A stretch of DNA of 64,000 nt from Roseitalea sp. MMSF_3546 (lineage in GTDB: Bacteria; Pseudomonadota; Alphaproteobacteria; Rhizobiales; Rhizobiaceae), in contig NZ_JASHKB010000002.1 of the NCBI RefSeq assembly GCF_030732865.1, positions 62,001-126,000 on the forward strand, written 5' to 3'. Of this stretch, positions 1 to 9,553 are shown piece after piece; the stretch's first letter is position 1, and each line of letters begins with the position of its first letter. The translations under genes were made by a program, and so were the position numbers. The notes beneath the pieces are model-generated. The model was not told the DNA's origin and searched no databases. It saw only the letters and a list, made by a program, of their open reading frames with translations.

Positions 1-615
1 CTCGACCAGCCGGCGCATCAGCTGCAGCGTCTGCGCCTGCACGGTGACGTCCAGCGCGGTGCCCGGCTCGTCGGCGATCAGCAACGCCGGCTCGTTGGCG
101 AGCGCCATGGCGATCATCACGCGCTGGTTCATGCCGCCCGAGAGCTGGAAGGGATAGGCGTTGAGCACGCGCTGCGCATCGCGGATCGACACCTCGGCGA
201 GGATCGCGGCGGCGCGGTCGTGCGCTGCCGCTTTCGCGACCGACGGATCGGCGCGGCGCAGCACGTCGTGGAACTGGTCGGCGATGCGGAAGACCGGGTT
301 GAGCGATGAGGTCGGATCCTGGAAGATCATCGACATGGCCGTGCCGCGCAGGGCGTGGCGCGCACGCGAGGACATCAGCTCCAGATCGCGTCCGTCGAAC
401 AGAACCTGGCCGGTGATCCGCGCCGATGGCAGATCCTGCAGCAGGCCGAGGACGATCCGCGCCGTCACCGACTTGCCCGAGCCGCTCTCGCCGACCAGCG
501 CGACGCGCTCGCCCGGCTGGATGTGCAGGGATATGCCGTGCAGCACTTCGGTCAGGCCGGTATGGCCCTTGAAGCTCAGATGCAGGTCGCGGATGTCGAG
601 CATGGGCGCGCTCAT
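1..615 (-). CDS. Oligopeptide/dipeptide ABC transporter ATP-binding protein (DppD type), 3' end cut by window
   Basis: ATPase that powers a peptide-type ABC importer at the inner membrane. The Walker A motif GESGSGKS lies at residues 42-49, and the LSGGMNQR signature and ADEPGTALD Walker B follow before the window edge, leaving 205 codons. The start MSAPMLD is chosen because its ATG overlaps the stop of the upstream permease (ATGA); a second ATG four codons later is possible. It follows, in the same direction, a regulator, a binding protein and two permeases, so it is the next gene of one importer operon. A second ATPase (DppF type) is expected beyond the edge. The substrate cannot be read from this subunit. 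Confidence 0.93.
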   Translation of the reverse strand, partial: MSAPMLDIRDLHLSFKGHTGLTEVLHGISLHIQPGERVALVGESGSGKSVTARIVLGLLQDLPSARITGQVLFDGRDLELMSSRARHALRGTAMSMIFQDPTSSLNPVFRIADQFHDVLRRADPSVAKAAAHDRAAAILAEVSIRDAQRVLNAYPFQLSGGMNQRVMIAMALANEPALLIADEPGTALDVTVQAQTLQLMRRLVE

Positions 616-1445
616 TGATCCGCTCCCAGAATGTCGCGCAGCGCATCGCCGATGAGATTGAAGCCGAATACGGCCACCAGAATGGCAAGGCCGGGAAACA
701 CGGTCAGCCACCACGAATCGGGCAGATAGGTCGCCCCGGCGGCGACCATCGAGCCAAGGTCGGGCGTCGGGGGCTGCACGCCGAGCCCCAGAAAGGAGAG
801 CGAGGAGGCGATGAGAATGACAAAGCCCATGTCGAGCGTCATCTTGGTGATGACCGCCGGCATGCAATTGGGCAGGATCTCGCGGAAGATGACATGGCCC
901 CTGGAGGCGCCGATCACCTCGGCGGCCAGCACGTAGCCCTCCTCGCGCTCGCCGCGCGTGATGTTGTAGACGAGCCGCGCATACCAGGGCCACCACATGG
1001 CGGTGACCGCCAGCATGCCGTTGGTCAGCGTCGGCTCGAGCACGCCCATGATCGACATGGCAAGCACCAGCGGCGGGATCGACAGGAAGACGTCGGTCAG
1101 CCGCATCAGCAGATATTCGGTCCAGCCGCCCAGATAGCCGGCCAGAAGGCCGATCGTCACGCCGATGGGAACGGCGATGGCGAGCACGACGATGCCCAGG
1201 ACCAGCGAAATGCGATAGGCGTAGATGATGCGGCTGAACAGGTCGCGGCCGACCAGATCGGTGCCGAAGATGTAGGGCCATTGCGGCGGCTGGTTGAAGT
1301 TGGCGAAATCGACGACCGCGCCGCGATGGGCCGGAAACGGAGCGATGAAGTCGGCGAACACCGCCGAGATCACCACCAGCGCGACGAGGACGAGGCCGAG
1401 CAGCGACAGCGGGTTGGCCGCAAGGATGGCGAAGGTGCGCCTCAT
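612..1445 (-). CDS. Peptide-type ABC transporter permease, DppC family
   Basis: Inner-membrane permease of 277 residues. The N-terminal hydrophobic helix (about residues 15-35) followed by a periplasmic loop and five further membrane segments is the DppC/OppC layout. The cytoplasmic coupling loop is visible as [18 protein letters not shown] at roughly residues 178-195, the EAA-like motif. It overlaps its neighbours by ATGA at both ends, so translation is probably coupled to the ATPase downstream and the DppB-type permease upstream. Family membership is clear; the transported compound (peptide, opine or other) is not. Confidence 0.93.
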   Translation of the reverse strand: MRRTFAILAANPLSLLGLVLVALVVISAVFADFIAPFPAHRGAVVDFANFNQPPQWPYIFGTDLVGRDLFSRIIYAYRISLVLGIVVLAIAVPIGVTIGLLAGYLGGWTEYLLMRLTDVFLSIPPLVLAMSIMGVLEPTLTNGMLAVTAMWWPWYARLVYNITRGEREEGYVLAAEVIGASRGHVIFREILPNCMPAVITKMTLDMGFVILIASSLSFLGLGVQPPTPDLGSMVAAGATYLPDSWWLTVFPGLAILVAVFGFNLIGDALRDILGADQ

Positions 1446-2467
1446 GACGCCCTCTGCGAATGGCGGATGCGCGGATTGAGAAAGGCGATCAGAAGATCGA
1501 CGATGATGTTGACGATCAGGAAGGTCGCCGAGATGATCAGCACCGTGCCGACGATGCCGTTGAGATCCTTGCGCAGGATCACCTCGACGCCATAGCGCGA
1601 AAGGCCCGGCCAGGCGAAGATCGCCTCGACCAGGAACGCATTGCCGAGCATGGCCGCGAAATCGAGCCCGATAATCGTCAGCGACGGGATCAGCGAGGGC
1701 TTGAAGGCGTAGCGATTGGCGATGCGGCGCTCGGAAAAGCCGTAGGACCGCGCCATCTCGATATAGGGGCGCTCATAGGTCTCGACCATGTTGGCGCGGG
1801 TCAGCCGGGCGGCCTGCCCGATGCCCGAAAGCGCCAGCGCGAAGGCGGGCAGGGCGATGTGCCACGCCGCATCGGCAAAAGCCCGCAGATTGCCGGCAAC
1901 CAGCGTATCGATCATCAGGAAGCCGGTCACGGGGGTGACGACGATGTCGTCCGAGATGCGCCCGGCAATTGGAAACAGCGGCAGATAGAAGGCAAACAGA
2001 AGCATCAGGATGACCGCCCAGACGAAGCTCGGCGCCGACACGCCCAGAAGCGAGATCAGGCGGATGAGGTTGTCGGCCCATTTGCCCTTGTAGCGGGCCG
2101 ACCAGATGCCGAGCGGCAGGCCGAAGGCGATCATCATGGCGCCGGCGACCAGGATCAGTTCGAGCGTTGCGGGCAGGAACTGGGCGATGTCGGTGGTCAC
2201 CGGCCGGTTGGTGTAGAGCGAAATGCCCAGATCGCCGCGCAGGACGTCGGCGACGAAATAGCCGTACTGGACGAAGACGGACTGATCGAGATGCAATTGC
2301 GCGCGCAAGGCGGCGATCTGCTCGGCGGTCGCGTTGGGGCCCAGCGCGATCCGCGCCGGGTCGCCCGGTATGATTCGGGCGATGGCGAAGATCAGCATGG
2401 AGACACCGACGAGCACGATCAGCGATGTCGCCAGCCGCTTTGCGAGCAGGCGCAGGACAGGGGTCAT
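1442..2467 (-). CDS. Peptide-type ABC transporter permease, DppB family
   Basis: Inner-membrane permease of 341 residues with the DppB hallmarks: an N-terminal helix in which [25 protein letters not shown] is recognisable, then several membrane spans and the coupling loop [19 protein letters not shown]. The start [12 protein letters not shown] is preferred because DppB proteins begin immediately before the first helix; an in-frame ATG 13 codons upstream (2506) would add a tail unlike the family. Neither start has a strong Shine-Dalgarno sequence. It pairs with the DppC-type permease to form the channel of the importer and lies 64 bases after the binding-protein gene. Confidence 0.91.
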   Translation of the reverse strand: MTPVLRLLAKRLATSLIVLVGVSMLIFAIARIIPGDPARIALGPNATAEQIAALRAQLHLDQSVFVQYGYFVADVLRGDLGISLYTNRPVTTDIAQFLPATLELILVAGAMMIAFGLPLGIWSARYKGKWADNLIRLISLLGVSAPSFVWAVILMLLFAFYLPLFPIAGRISDDIVVTPVTGFLMIDTLVAGNLRAFADAAWHIALPAFALALSGIGQAARLTRANMVETYERPYIEMARSYGFSERRIANRYAFKPSLIPSLTIIGLDFAAMLGNAFLVEAIFAWPGLSRYGVEVILRKDLNGIVGTVLIISATFLIVNIIVDLLIAFLNPRIRHSQRAS

Positions 2468-2531
2468 GGCATCACGCCGTTGCACGATCGCGGGCTGGGC
2501 GACCATGCCGTGCCCGCGATCCGGTCCGGGG

Positions 2532-4127
2532 TCAGTCGGCGACTTCCATCAGGCGGAAGGAAAAGCCCATGCCGTCAAGGCCGAAGGCGGCCTCGGGATC
2601 GGTCAGGGCCGGCGCCTTCACGCGGCTGCTGGCGGCGAAGACCGACTGGCGGTCATAGCCATAGATGGTCGGCGCGATCTCCATCAGCCGCTCGTTGAGC
2701 GCCGAATAGGCTTGCTCGCGCGCCTGGGGCGTCTGCGCGGTGCGGCCGGCCTCCAGATGCCGGTCCACTTCGGGATCGTTCAGATATTCGGGCGACTGCC
2801 AGGTGCCGGCGGTCGAGGAGTGATACTGGCCGTAAAGAAGCGTGTCGGGATCGCCGGTCACCGCGTTGACGAAGAGCTGGGAGATGTGCGGCGTGTTCTC
2901 GGGCTTCGACACCTGTTCGGAGAACAGGGCCCAGGGCAGCTTGGTGATCTCCGAGCGGATGCCCAGTTCGGCGAAATTGGCCTGCATGAGCAGCGCGAAG
3001 CGCTCCTCGATCGGCACCTCGGCGATCCAGGAGATTTCCAGGGTGAAGTCTTCCGGGCTGTACTGGCAGTCCGCCAGGTGCTGCTTGGCGGCGTCGAGAT
3101 CGCGGCCGAGCGTCTGGTCGGCCGGATTGGCGCCGAACATGCCCACGGGAATGGCGCCGGTGGGCGCCGAGCCCTGGGCGATCTGGTCGGTGATCGCGAT
3201 CATCTGCAGCGCGGCGCCATAGTCGAAGGCCTTGGACAGCGCGAGCCGGCAGTTGACGTCGTCGAGAGGCGGCTTGGTGGTGTTCATCTTGACGTAGAAC
3301 GCGCCGGTGCCGCTTTCGGTGAAGAGCTGGGCGCCATTGGCCTCGAGCGCCTTGATCACTTCCGGCGGCAGCCATTGCGAGGCGATGTCGTGCTCGCCCT
3401 GGGTGATCAGCGTGCGCACGGTCGCCGCCTCCAGGCCGTAGCGCAGGCGCACCGTGTCGGGCGCGGCCTCGGGCACGCCAAGGAAATAGTCCGGGTTCAT
3501 CTCCATGACCGTTTCCTGCTGGGGGTTGTGCGAGACGACCGTATAGGCGCCGGTGCCGGCGCTGTTGGCCGACAGATAGGCCTGGCCCCAGTCTCCCATC
3601 TCGCCCTCGCCTTCGCCCAGATTGTCCATGACGGCCTGCTTGTCGATGATCGGCAGACGCACCAGCGCGGCGATGAACGGCGCATAGGGCCGGGCAAGGT
3701 CGAAGCGCACGGTGTGCTCGTCCAGCGCCTCGGCGCCCTCGACGTCGCCGAACAGATAAGAAAGGCCCTGGCCGAGCGTCTTCATGCGCTCGAGCGAGAA
3801 GACCACATCCTCGGCGGTCAGCGGATTGCCGCTGTTGAAGGTGACGTCGTCGCGCAGCTTGAAGGTGACGGAGGTGCCGTCCTGTTCCCAGCTCGTCGCC
3901 AGGTGCGGCTGGTGGCCCGGCCCGCCCTGGTTGGGAATGACGAGCGTGTCGTAGACATTGAACATCAGGATGGAGTCGGCATAGTCCGAGGCCTTGCCGG
4001 GGTCGAGTTCGCCGACGGCGACCTCGTCGAGGCGCAGGACGCCGCCTGCCTGCGCGGCAGGAATGGCGGCGGCCATCGTGGTGGCGGCGAGTAGGGCGGC
4101 GCCCCATGTCTTCAGTGTCGTTGTCAT
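2532..4127 (-). CDS. Periplasmic solute-binding protein, family 5 (DppA/OppA type)
   Basis: Binding protein of 531 residues that delivers the substrate to the permeases. An N-terminal Sec signal peptide is visible (MTTTLKTWGAALLAATTMAAA, cleavage after AAQA). The mature part carries the family 5 pattern: LATSWEQDGTSVTFKLRDDVTF near residue 65-90, then LTAEDVVFSLERM. The start is fixed by an AGGAG eight bases upstream; a longer reading from 4160 ignores it. The gene is preceded by the XRE-cupin regulator and followed by the two permeases. Family 5 proteins bind di- and oligopeptides, opines, nickel and others; I cannot tell which applies. Confidence 0.93.
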   Translation of the reverse strand: MTTTLKTWGAALLAATTMAAAIPAAQAGGVLRLDEVAVGELDPGKASDYADSILMFNVYDTLVIPNQGGPGHQPHLATSWEQDGTSVTFKLRDDVTFNSGNPLTAEDVVFSLERMKTLGQGLSYLFGDVEGAEALDEHTVRFDLARPYAPFIAALVRLPIIDKQAVMDNLGEGEGEMGDWGQAYLSANSAGTGAYTVVSHNPQQETVMEMNPDYFLGVPEAAPDTVRLRYGLEAATVRTLITQGEHDIASQWLPPEVIKALEANGAQLFTESGTGAFYVKMNTTKPPLDDVNCRLALSKAFDYGAALQMIAITDQIAQGSAPTGAIPVGMFGANPADQTLGRDLDAAKQHLADCQYSPEDFTLEISWIAEVPIEERFALLMQANFAELGIRSEITKLPWALFSEQVSKPENTPHISQLFVNAVTGDPDTLLYGQYHSSTAGTWQSPEYLNDPEVDRHLEAGRTAQTPQAREQAYSALNERLMEIAPTIYGYDRQSVFAASSRVKAPALTDPEAAFGLDGMGFSFRLMEVAD

Positions 4128-4163
4128 TGCAAGTGCTCCTGCTTCATCTGGCCGTTGCACTGT

Positions 4164-4835
4164 TCATTCCGGCGTGCTGGCCGTTTCCGCCGGTTTGTTT
4201 GCGGCCCTCCGCGCGGCCCCGATCTGCTCGTCGAACAGATCCATCGTGCCGACCCAGAGGATCACCGCTTCCCGTTCGGTGTGGTTCCAGAGGCTGTGGC
4301 GCCGCGTGGAGGGGTAATGCACGCTGTCGCCGGCATTGAGCACGACGACCTCGCCGTCGATCTCGGAGGTGATGGCACCTTCGAGCACGAAGTGAAGTTC
4401 CTCGCCCTCATGGGCGATCGGCTCGGACCGGTGACCCGGCGGCATGTGAATGATCACCGAATGCATCTGCTGGCGGGCAAAGGAGGCCGAGACGCGCTCA
4501 TAGGCGATCTGGTGGCCCTCGATACGGTAGAACTGGCGCCGCTGCTGGCGCGTGTGGCTGGCATCGGCGCGCGGCTGTTCCAGGAAGGTCGAGATCTGGG
4601 TGCCGAGCACGCGCGAGATCGAGACCAGCGAGGACAGCGACGGCGCGGTCAGCCCGCGCTCGACCTGGGAAATGAAACCGGCCGAAAGGCCCGCGCCGTC
4701 GGCCACCTCCTTCAGGGTCAGCGACAGCGCCTTGCGTCGCCGGCGCAGCCGCTGGCCCAGCGGGGCCTGACCGTCCCTGTCCGTCGCGGGTTCGGCGCGC
4801 TTCGATGGCGTCAAGGGGGCAGGCTCGCTGTCCAC
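4164..4835 (-). CDS. XRE-family regulator with C-terminal cupin domain
   Basis: Transcription regulator of 223 residues. A helix-turn-helix of the XRE type spans about residues 26-80 (LRRRRKALSLTLKEVADG then GFISQVERGLTAPSLSSL). A small-molecule-binding cupin fold spans about residues 130-205 (HEGEELHFVLEG, GDSVHYPSTRRHSLWN). The start is a GTG preceded by GGAGG at five bases. It is the first gene of the importer operon (36 bases before the binding-protein gene), so it probably senses the imported compound or a product and controls its own operon. Matching operator-like sequences flank its promoter (see 4852-4920). Confidence 0.92.
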   Translation of the reverse strand: MDSEPAPLTPSKRAEPATDRDGQAPLGQRLRRRRKALSLTLKEVADGAGLSAGFISQVERGLTAPSLSSLVSISRVLGTQISTFLEQPRADASHTRQQRRQFYRIEGHQIAYERVSASFARQQMHSVIIHMPPGHRSEPIAHEGEELHFVLEGAITSEIDGEVVVLNAGDSVHYPSTRRHSLWNHTEREAVILWVGTMDLFDEQIGAARRAANKPAETASTPE

Positions 4836-4851
4836 CCTTACCTCCCCAGGC

Positions 4852-4920
4852 TTTTAGTATTTGTAAAAACGATGACGGCCATCAGACAGGGAGTCAAGCC
4901 GAACTTTATCAATACTAAAA
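4852..4920 (-). promoter_or_regulatory. Promoter bracketed by two inverted operator copies
   Basis: A 16-base sequence TTTTAGTATTNNTAAA occurs twice in opposite orientation: at 4852-4867 on the plus strand and at 4905-4920 on the minus strand, with 14 of 16 positions identical. Between them, on the minus strand, is TTGACT (4892-4897) and, 17 bases on, CATCGT (4869-4874), a plausible -35/-10 pair for the regulator-importer operon. One copy sits just upstream of the -35 and the other just downstream of the -10. In a GC-rich genome such AT-rich repeats stand out. The regulator most likely to bind them is the adjacent XRE-cupin protein; that is inference. Confidence 0.6.
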
Positions 4921-4972
4921 CGCCCTGGGAGCGGCCCGCGCCGGCATGCGCACGCGCCGTTGAAGATGTGGC

Positions 4973-5437
4973 TCAGGCGCCGGGGTCCTTGACCGCTTCC
5001 ATGGAGACATAGGTGGAGGTGTTGGCGACATGGGGCAGCGCCGAGATGCGCTCGCCGAGCACGCGGCGATAGGCGGCGATGTCGCCGGTACGCACCTTGA
5101 GCAGATAGTCGAAGGGGCCGGCGATCATGTGGCACTGCTCGACCTCGGCGATCTCGCCCACCGCGGCGTTGAAGGCGCCGAGCGCGGCCTCGGTGGTGTC
5201 GTTCAGCTTGACCTCGACGAAGGCGACATGCTCCAGGCCGACCTTGCGCGGGTCGATGACGGCGCGGAAGCCGCGAATGACGCCGCTTTCGACCAGGCGC
5301 CGGACGCGGATCTGGCAGGGCGTCTTGGAAAGGCCCACCTTGCGGGCAAGCGTGGTGATCGCCATGCGGCCGTCGCGGCCCAGTTCGGCGACGATGCGAC
5401 GGTCGATGCGATCCAGATTGGCTATGGTGTCGCCCAT
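4973..5437 (-). CDS. putR: Lrp/AsnC-family regulator of proline catabolism, PutR-like
   Basis: Regulator of 154 residues. The helix-turn-helix is near the N-terminus (LDRIDRRIVAELGRDGRM ... LARKVGLSKTPCQIRVRRL, residues 8-47) and the ligand-binding RAM domain follows (HVAFVEVKL ... YLLKVRTGDIAAYRRVL). It is divergent from putA across 126 bases. In alphaproteobacteria PutR is the proline-responsive activator encoded next to and opposite putA, which supports the name. This fits the absence of the DNA-binding ribbon-helix-helix domain from the PutA here. Its 3' end lies 138 bases from the start of the XRE regulator gene, which shares its direction. Confidence 0.88.
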   Translation of the reverse strand: MGDTIANLDRIDRRIVAELGRDGRMAITTLARKVGLSKTPCQIRVRRLVESGVIRGFRAVIDPRKVGLEHVAFVEVKLNDTTEAALGAFNAAVGEIAEVEQCHMIAGPFDYLLKVRTGDIAAYRRVLGERISALPHVANTSTYVSMEAVKDPGA

Positions 5438-5563
5438 GGCAGGATGATCGTCCGAATTTCGAGGCTACTTTGGTTCATATGGCATTTCAAGTTGATTGCA
5501 AGGGGCTGAAAGCCTGCATCGCCCGCGATAGTCTGGCCCCGTCGAACCTGTGATGAGGCCCGC
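5438..5563. promoter_or_regulatory. Divergent putR-putA promoter region
   Basis: A 126-base divergent spacer, less GC-rich than its flanks around 5455-5505. It should hold both promoters and the PutR sites. I see no clear repeated Lrp box. A weak GAGG lies six bases before the putA ATG. Confidence 0.5.
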
Positions 5564-8500
5564 ATGGACCCGCTGAACCCGCTGCGTGCGCAGATCGCGC
5601 GCGATCATCTTGCCGATGAAGACACCGTTCTGGCGCGCATGAAGGCGCGCGCGGCGATCGACGCGGATCTGCGCCGGCGGGCGGTGGCACGGGCCACCGC
5701 GCTGGTCGGCGATATCCGCAGGATGGACCGGCCGGGCATGATGGAGGTCTTCCTGGCCGAATACGGGCTTTCGACCGATGAGGGCATCGCGCTGATGTGC
5801 CTGGCCGAGAGCCTGTTGCGCGTTCCGGACGCCGAGACCATGGACGCGCTGATCGAGGACAAGATCGCGCCGTCGCAATGGGGCACCCATCTGGGCAGGT
5901 CGGCCTCCTCGCTCGTCAACGCCTCGACCTGGGCGCTGATGCTGACGGGCAATGTGCTGCGCGAGCCGCCACGGGGCGGCTTCGCCGGCGTCATGCGCGG
6001 CGCCGTCAAGCGGCTGGGCGAGCCGGTGATCCGCACCGCGGTGCGCCAGGCGATCCGCGAGTTGGGCCGGCAGTTCGTGCTCGGGCGCACGATCGACGAG
6101 GCGATGGAGCGCGCCGACGCACACCAGGCCAGTGGCTTTGCCTATTCCTACGACATGCTGGGCGAGGCGGCGCTGACCGCACGGGATGCGCAGGGCTATC
6201 ATGACGCCTATGCCGGCGCGATCGCGGCCATCGCGAAGGCTGCGACCCATGACGATGTCGACCGCAATCCGGGCATCTCGATCAAGCTTTCGGCGCTGCA
6301 TCCGCGCTACGAGGAGCCGCAGCGCGCGCGCGTGATGGACGAACTCGTGCCGCGCGTCGTCGAACTGGCGCGCATGGCGGCCGGGGCCGGCATCGGGCTG
6401 AACATCGATGCCGAGGAGGCCGATCGGCTGGAATTGTCGCTCGATGTCATCGAACGGGTGATCGCCGATCCGGCGCTTTCGGGTTGGGACGGGTTCGGCG
6501 TGGTGGTGCAGGCCTATGGCAAGCGCGCGATGGGCGTGATCGACTGGCTGCACGCGCTCGCGGATCGCCATGACCGGCGCGTCATGGTGCGGCTCGTCAA
6601 GGGCGCCTATTGGGACACCGAGATCAAGCGCGCCCAGGTGGCGGGCCTTGCCGGCTTTCCGGTCTTCACCCGCAAGCCGGCGACCGATGTCGCCTATCTG
6701 ACCTGCGCCCGGCACATGCTCGGGCTGACCGACCGCATCTATCCGCAATTTGCCACCCACAATGCCCATTCGGTCGCCGCGATCCTGGAAATGGGCGCGC
6801 CGCGAAACGCCTATGAGTTCCAGCGCCTGCACGGCATGGGCGAGAGCCTGCATGCGCGGGTGATGCAGACCGAGGGGACGCGCTGCCGCATCTATGCGCC
6901 GGTTGGCGCCCATCGCGACCTGCTGGCCTATCTGGTACGCCGGCTGCTGGAGAACGGGGCGAACAGCTCGCTCGTCAACCAGATCGTCGACGAGGCGATC
7001 CCGCCCGAGACGGTCGCCGCCGACCCGTTCGACGCGCTCGCCCGGGCGCCCGCCCGGCCGGTCGCGGCGCCGGCTGACATCTTCCGGCCCGAACGGGCCA
7101 ATTCGAAGGGGTTCGATCTGACCGACCGCGCCGATATCGCCGCGATCGAGGCCGCGCGTGCGCCTTTCGCCGAGGCGACATGGCGCGCCGCGCCGCTCAT
7201 CGCCCAGGGGTGCCCCGATGAGGGACGCAAGACGGTGACCGTCGTCAATCCGGCGCGGCCGGACGATACCGTCGGTACCGTTGCCGAGGCGAGCATGGCC
7301 GATATCGAGGCGGCGCTGGGCGGCGCGCGTGCGTGGCGGGCGCCGGTGAGCGAGCGCGCCGCAACGCTCGAGGGCGTCGCCGACCTCTACGAGGCCCGTT
7401 TCGGCGAACTGTTCGCCATCGCCACGCGTGAAGCGGGCAAGATCACCGAGGACGGCATCGCCGAGCTGCGCGAGGCGGCCGATTTTCTGCGCTACTACGC
7501 CGCGCAGGCGCGCGATGCGGGCGACGGCGAGCCGTGCGGCACGTTTGCCTGCATCTCGCCATGGAACTTTCCACTCGCGATCTTCACCGGGCAGATCGCC
7601 GCCGCGCTCGCCGCCGGCAATGCGGTGATCGCCAAGCCGGCCGAAGCGACCGCGCTGATGGCGCACCGCGCCGTCGAACTCATGCACGAGGCCGGCGTGC
7701 CGCGCGCGGCGCTGCAATTGCTGCCCGGCACGGGCGGCACGGTGGGCGCCGCCATCACATCGGACCCGCGCATCGACGGCGTGTGCTTCACCGGTTCGAC
7801 GGCTACGGCGCAGGCGATCCATCGCGCCATGGCCGCCGACATCGCGCCCGCCGCGCCGCTGATCGCCGAAACCGGCGGTATCAATGCGATGATCGTCGAT
7901 TCGACGGCGCTGCCCGAACAGGCGATCACCGACATCGTCACCTCGGCGTTTCGGTCGGCCGGCCAGCGGTGCTCGGCGCTGCGCGTGCTCTATGTGCAGG
8001 AGGACATAGCCGAGCCGTTCCTGACGATGCTGTACGGCGCCATGGACGAACTCGCCGTCGGGGACCCGTGGCGGCTTTCCACCGATGTCGGCCCGGTGAT
8101 CGACGCCAAGGCGCGCGCCGGGATCGGCGGCTATGTCGATGAGGCCCAAGCCCAGGGACGGCTGCTGAAGCGGCTCGACGCGCCGCAGAGCGGCCATTTC
8201 GTCGGGCCATCGGTGATCGCCGTCAGCGGCATCGAAGAGGTGACCCGCGAGGTGTTCGGCCCGGTGCTGCATGTGGCGACCTTCAGGGCCGAAGCGCTCG
8301 ATGCCGTGATCGATGCCGTCAATGCGGCCGGCTACGGGCTCACCTTCGGGCTGCATTCGCGCATCGACGACCGGGTCGAAACGGTCGCGCGCCGCGTGCG
8401 GGCGGGCAACATCTATGTCAACCGCAACCAGATCGGCGCCATTGTCGGCTCGCAGCCCTTTGGCGGAGAGGGGCTTTCGGGCACCGGCCCCAAGGCGGGC

Positions 8501-9052
8501 GGGCCGCTCTATCTGCCGCGTTTCGTCAAACGGCCGTTGCCGGCCCGGCCCGCCGCCGAAGGCCGGCCGGCCGACCGCGCAAAGGTGCAGGCGGCGATCA
8601 CGCGCCTGCGCGCCGAGATCGATGGCACTCCGCGCGAGACGCGCGACCTGCCCGGGCCGACGGGCGAATCGAACCGCTGGTCGATCTATGCGCGCGGGCT
8701 GGTGCTGTGCCTTGGACCAACGCTCGACGACGGCCAGGCGCAAGCCCGCCAGGCGATGGCGGCCGGCTGCGCCGCGCTGATCGTCGCGCCGGGCGCCTGC
8801 GGGGCGAACGTGATCGACGGCGTGCTCGATCCGGGCGAACTGGACCGGCTCGACGGGTTCGATGCGATCGCCTATTGGGGCGATGAAGCGGCGGCGCGTC
8901 GCATCCGGCGGGCGCTGGCGGCGCGCGACGGTCCGATCCTGCCGCTTCTGGTCGCCGATCCGATCGGCCGGCTGTGCCTGATCGAACGGCACATCTGCAT
9001 CGACACGACGGCCGCCGGCGGCAATGCCGCGCTGCTGGCACAGATGAGCTGA
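5564..9052 (+). CDS. putA: Bifunctional proline dehydrogenase / P5C dehydrogenase PutA (type B)
   Basis: Oxidises proline to glutamate in two steps at the inner face of the membrane: a FAD proline dehydrogenase and a NAD glutamate-semialdehyde dehydrogenase with substrate channelling. The 1162-residue protein has the PRODH barrel at about 145-450 (ISIKLSALHPRYE, LVKGAYWDTEIK, FATHNAHS). The aldehyde dehydrogenase domain at about 510-960 has Glu769 (AETGG) and nucleophile Cys803 (GQRCSALR). A C-terminal domain of about 200 residues ends in the conserved ERHICIDTTAAGGNA motif. It lacks the N-terminal ribbon-helix-helix region, and length plus C-terminal domain fit type B, like rhizobial PutA. 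Regulation is presumably by the divergent PutR. Confidence 0.97.
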   Translation: MDPLNPLRAQIARDHLADEDTVLARMKARAAIDADLRRRAVARATALVGDIRRMDRPGMMEVFLAEYGLSTDEGIALMCLAESLLRVPDAETMDALIEDKIAPSQWGTHLGRSASSLVNASTWALMLTGNVLREPPRGGFAGVMRGAVKRLGEPVIRTAVRQAIRELGRQFVLGRTIDEAMERADAHQASGFAYSYDMLGEAALTARDAQGYHDAYAGAIAAIAKAATHDDVDRNPGISIKLSALHPRYEEPQRARVMDELVPRVVELARMAAGAGIGLNIDAEEADRLELSLDVIERVIADPALSGWDGFGVVVQAYGKRAMGVIDWLHALADRHDRRVMVRLVKGAYWDTEIKRAQVAGLAGFPVFTRKPATDVAYLTCARHMLGLTDRIYPQFATHNAHSVAAILEMGAPRNAYEFQRLHGMGESLHARVMQTEGTRCRIYAPVGAHRDLLAYLVRRLLENGANSSLVNQIVDEAIPPETVAADPFDALARAPARPVAAPADIFRPERANSKGFDLTDRADIAAIEAARAPFAEATWRAAPLIAQGCPDEGRKTVTVVNPARPDDTVGTVAEASMADIEAALGGARAWRAPVSERAATLEGVADLYEARFGELFAIATREAGKITEDGIAELREAADFLRYYAAQARDAGDGEPCGTFACISPWNFPLAIFTGQIAAALAAGNAVIAKPAEATALMAHRAVELMHEAGVPRAALQLLPGTGGTVGAAITSDPRIDGVCFTGSTATAQAIHRAMAADIAPAAPLIAETGGINAMIVDSTALPEQAITDIVTSAFRSAGQRCSALRVLYVQEDIAEPFLTMLYGAMDELAVGDPWRLSTDVGPVIDAKARAGIGGYVDEAQAQGRLLKRLDAPQSGHFVGPSVIAVSGIEEVTREVFGPVLHVATFRAEALDAVIDAVNAAGYGLTFGLHSRIDDRVETVARRVRAGNIYVNRNQIGAIVGSQPFGGEGLSGTGPKAGGPLYLPRFVKRPLPARPAAEGRPADRAKVQAAITRLRAEIDGTPRETRDLPGPTGESNRWSIYARGLVLCLGPTLDDGQAQARQAMAAGCAALIVAPGACGANVIDGVLDPGELDRLDGFDAIAYWGDEAAARRIRRALAARDGPILPLLVADPIGRLCLIERHICIDTTAAGGNAALLAQMS

Positions 9053-9199
9053 CGGCGCCGGGCTGCGCGCCGCTTCATGCAGCAACGCGATGCAGGAAGC
9101 GAAAGTCATTGCCGAACCGGCAACACGGTTTGCGAAACTCGGCGCTTCACGCCCGCCGATGCCGCGCTAATATCGGGCCAGTGCCGCTTGGGAGGGTAG

Positions 9200-9541
9200 A
9201 TGGCCTATATCATCGCGGATCCGTGCATCGACGAGAAGGATGCCTCGTGCACGCTTGCCTGCCCGGTCGACTGCATCTATGAAGGCGGGCGGATGTTCTA
9301 CATCCAGCCCGACGAATGCATCAATTGCGGGCTGTGCCTTTCCATCTGTCCGGTCGACGCCATCCATTACGACATCGACATGCCCGCCGAACTCAAGCCG
9401 TTCGAAACCGCCAATCGCCAGTTCTTCGGCCCCGAGGTGACCGGCTGGGGCGAGCCGGGCGGCTGGGACGCGGCCCACACGACCGACAAGGACCACCCGC
9501 TGGTCGCCAACTGGCCGGCGCGCGCGCCGGCGAAAGCCTGA
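9200..9541 (+). CDS. Seven-iron ferredoxin (3Fe-4S/4Fe-4S)
   Basis: Small electron carrier of 113 residues. Cysteines at 9, 17, 21, 40, 43, 46 and 50 match the 7Fe ferredoxin pattern (FdI/FdxA type): 9, 17 and 50 for the [3Fe-4S] cluster, and 21, 40, 43 and 46 for the [4Fe-4S] cluster; Cys25 is extra. The C-terminal 45 residues (LKPFETANRQFFG onward) are a family extension. GGGAGGG precedes the ATG. It lies 12 bases before the aldolase-like gene and 147 bases after putA. A redox partner is not identifiable here. Confidence 0.9.
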   Translation: MAYIIADPCIDEKDASCTLACPVDCIYEGGRMFYIQPDECINCGLCLSICPVDAIHYDIDMPAELKPFETANRQFFGPEVTGWGEPGGWDAAHTTDKDHPLVANWPARAPAKA

Positions 9542-9553
9542 ACCGGAACCCCC

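Noticed and set aside
5465-9109. A 1214-codon open frame antisense to putA
   Set aside because: Same artefact: low-complexity Arg/Gly/His/Asp composition, no domain, and PutA on the other strand is complete with catalytic residues.
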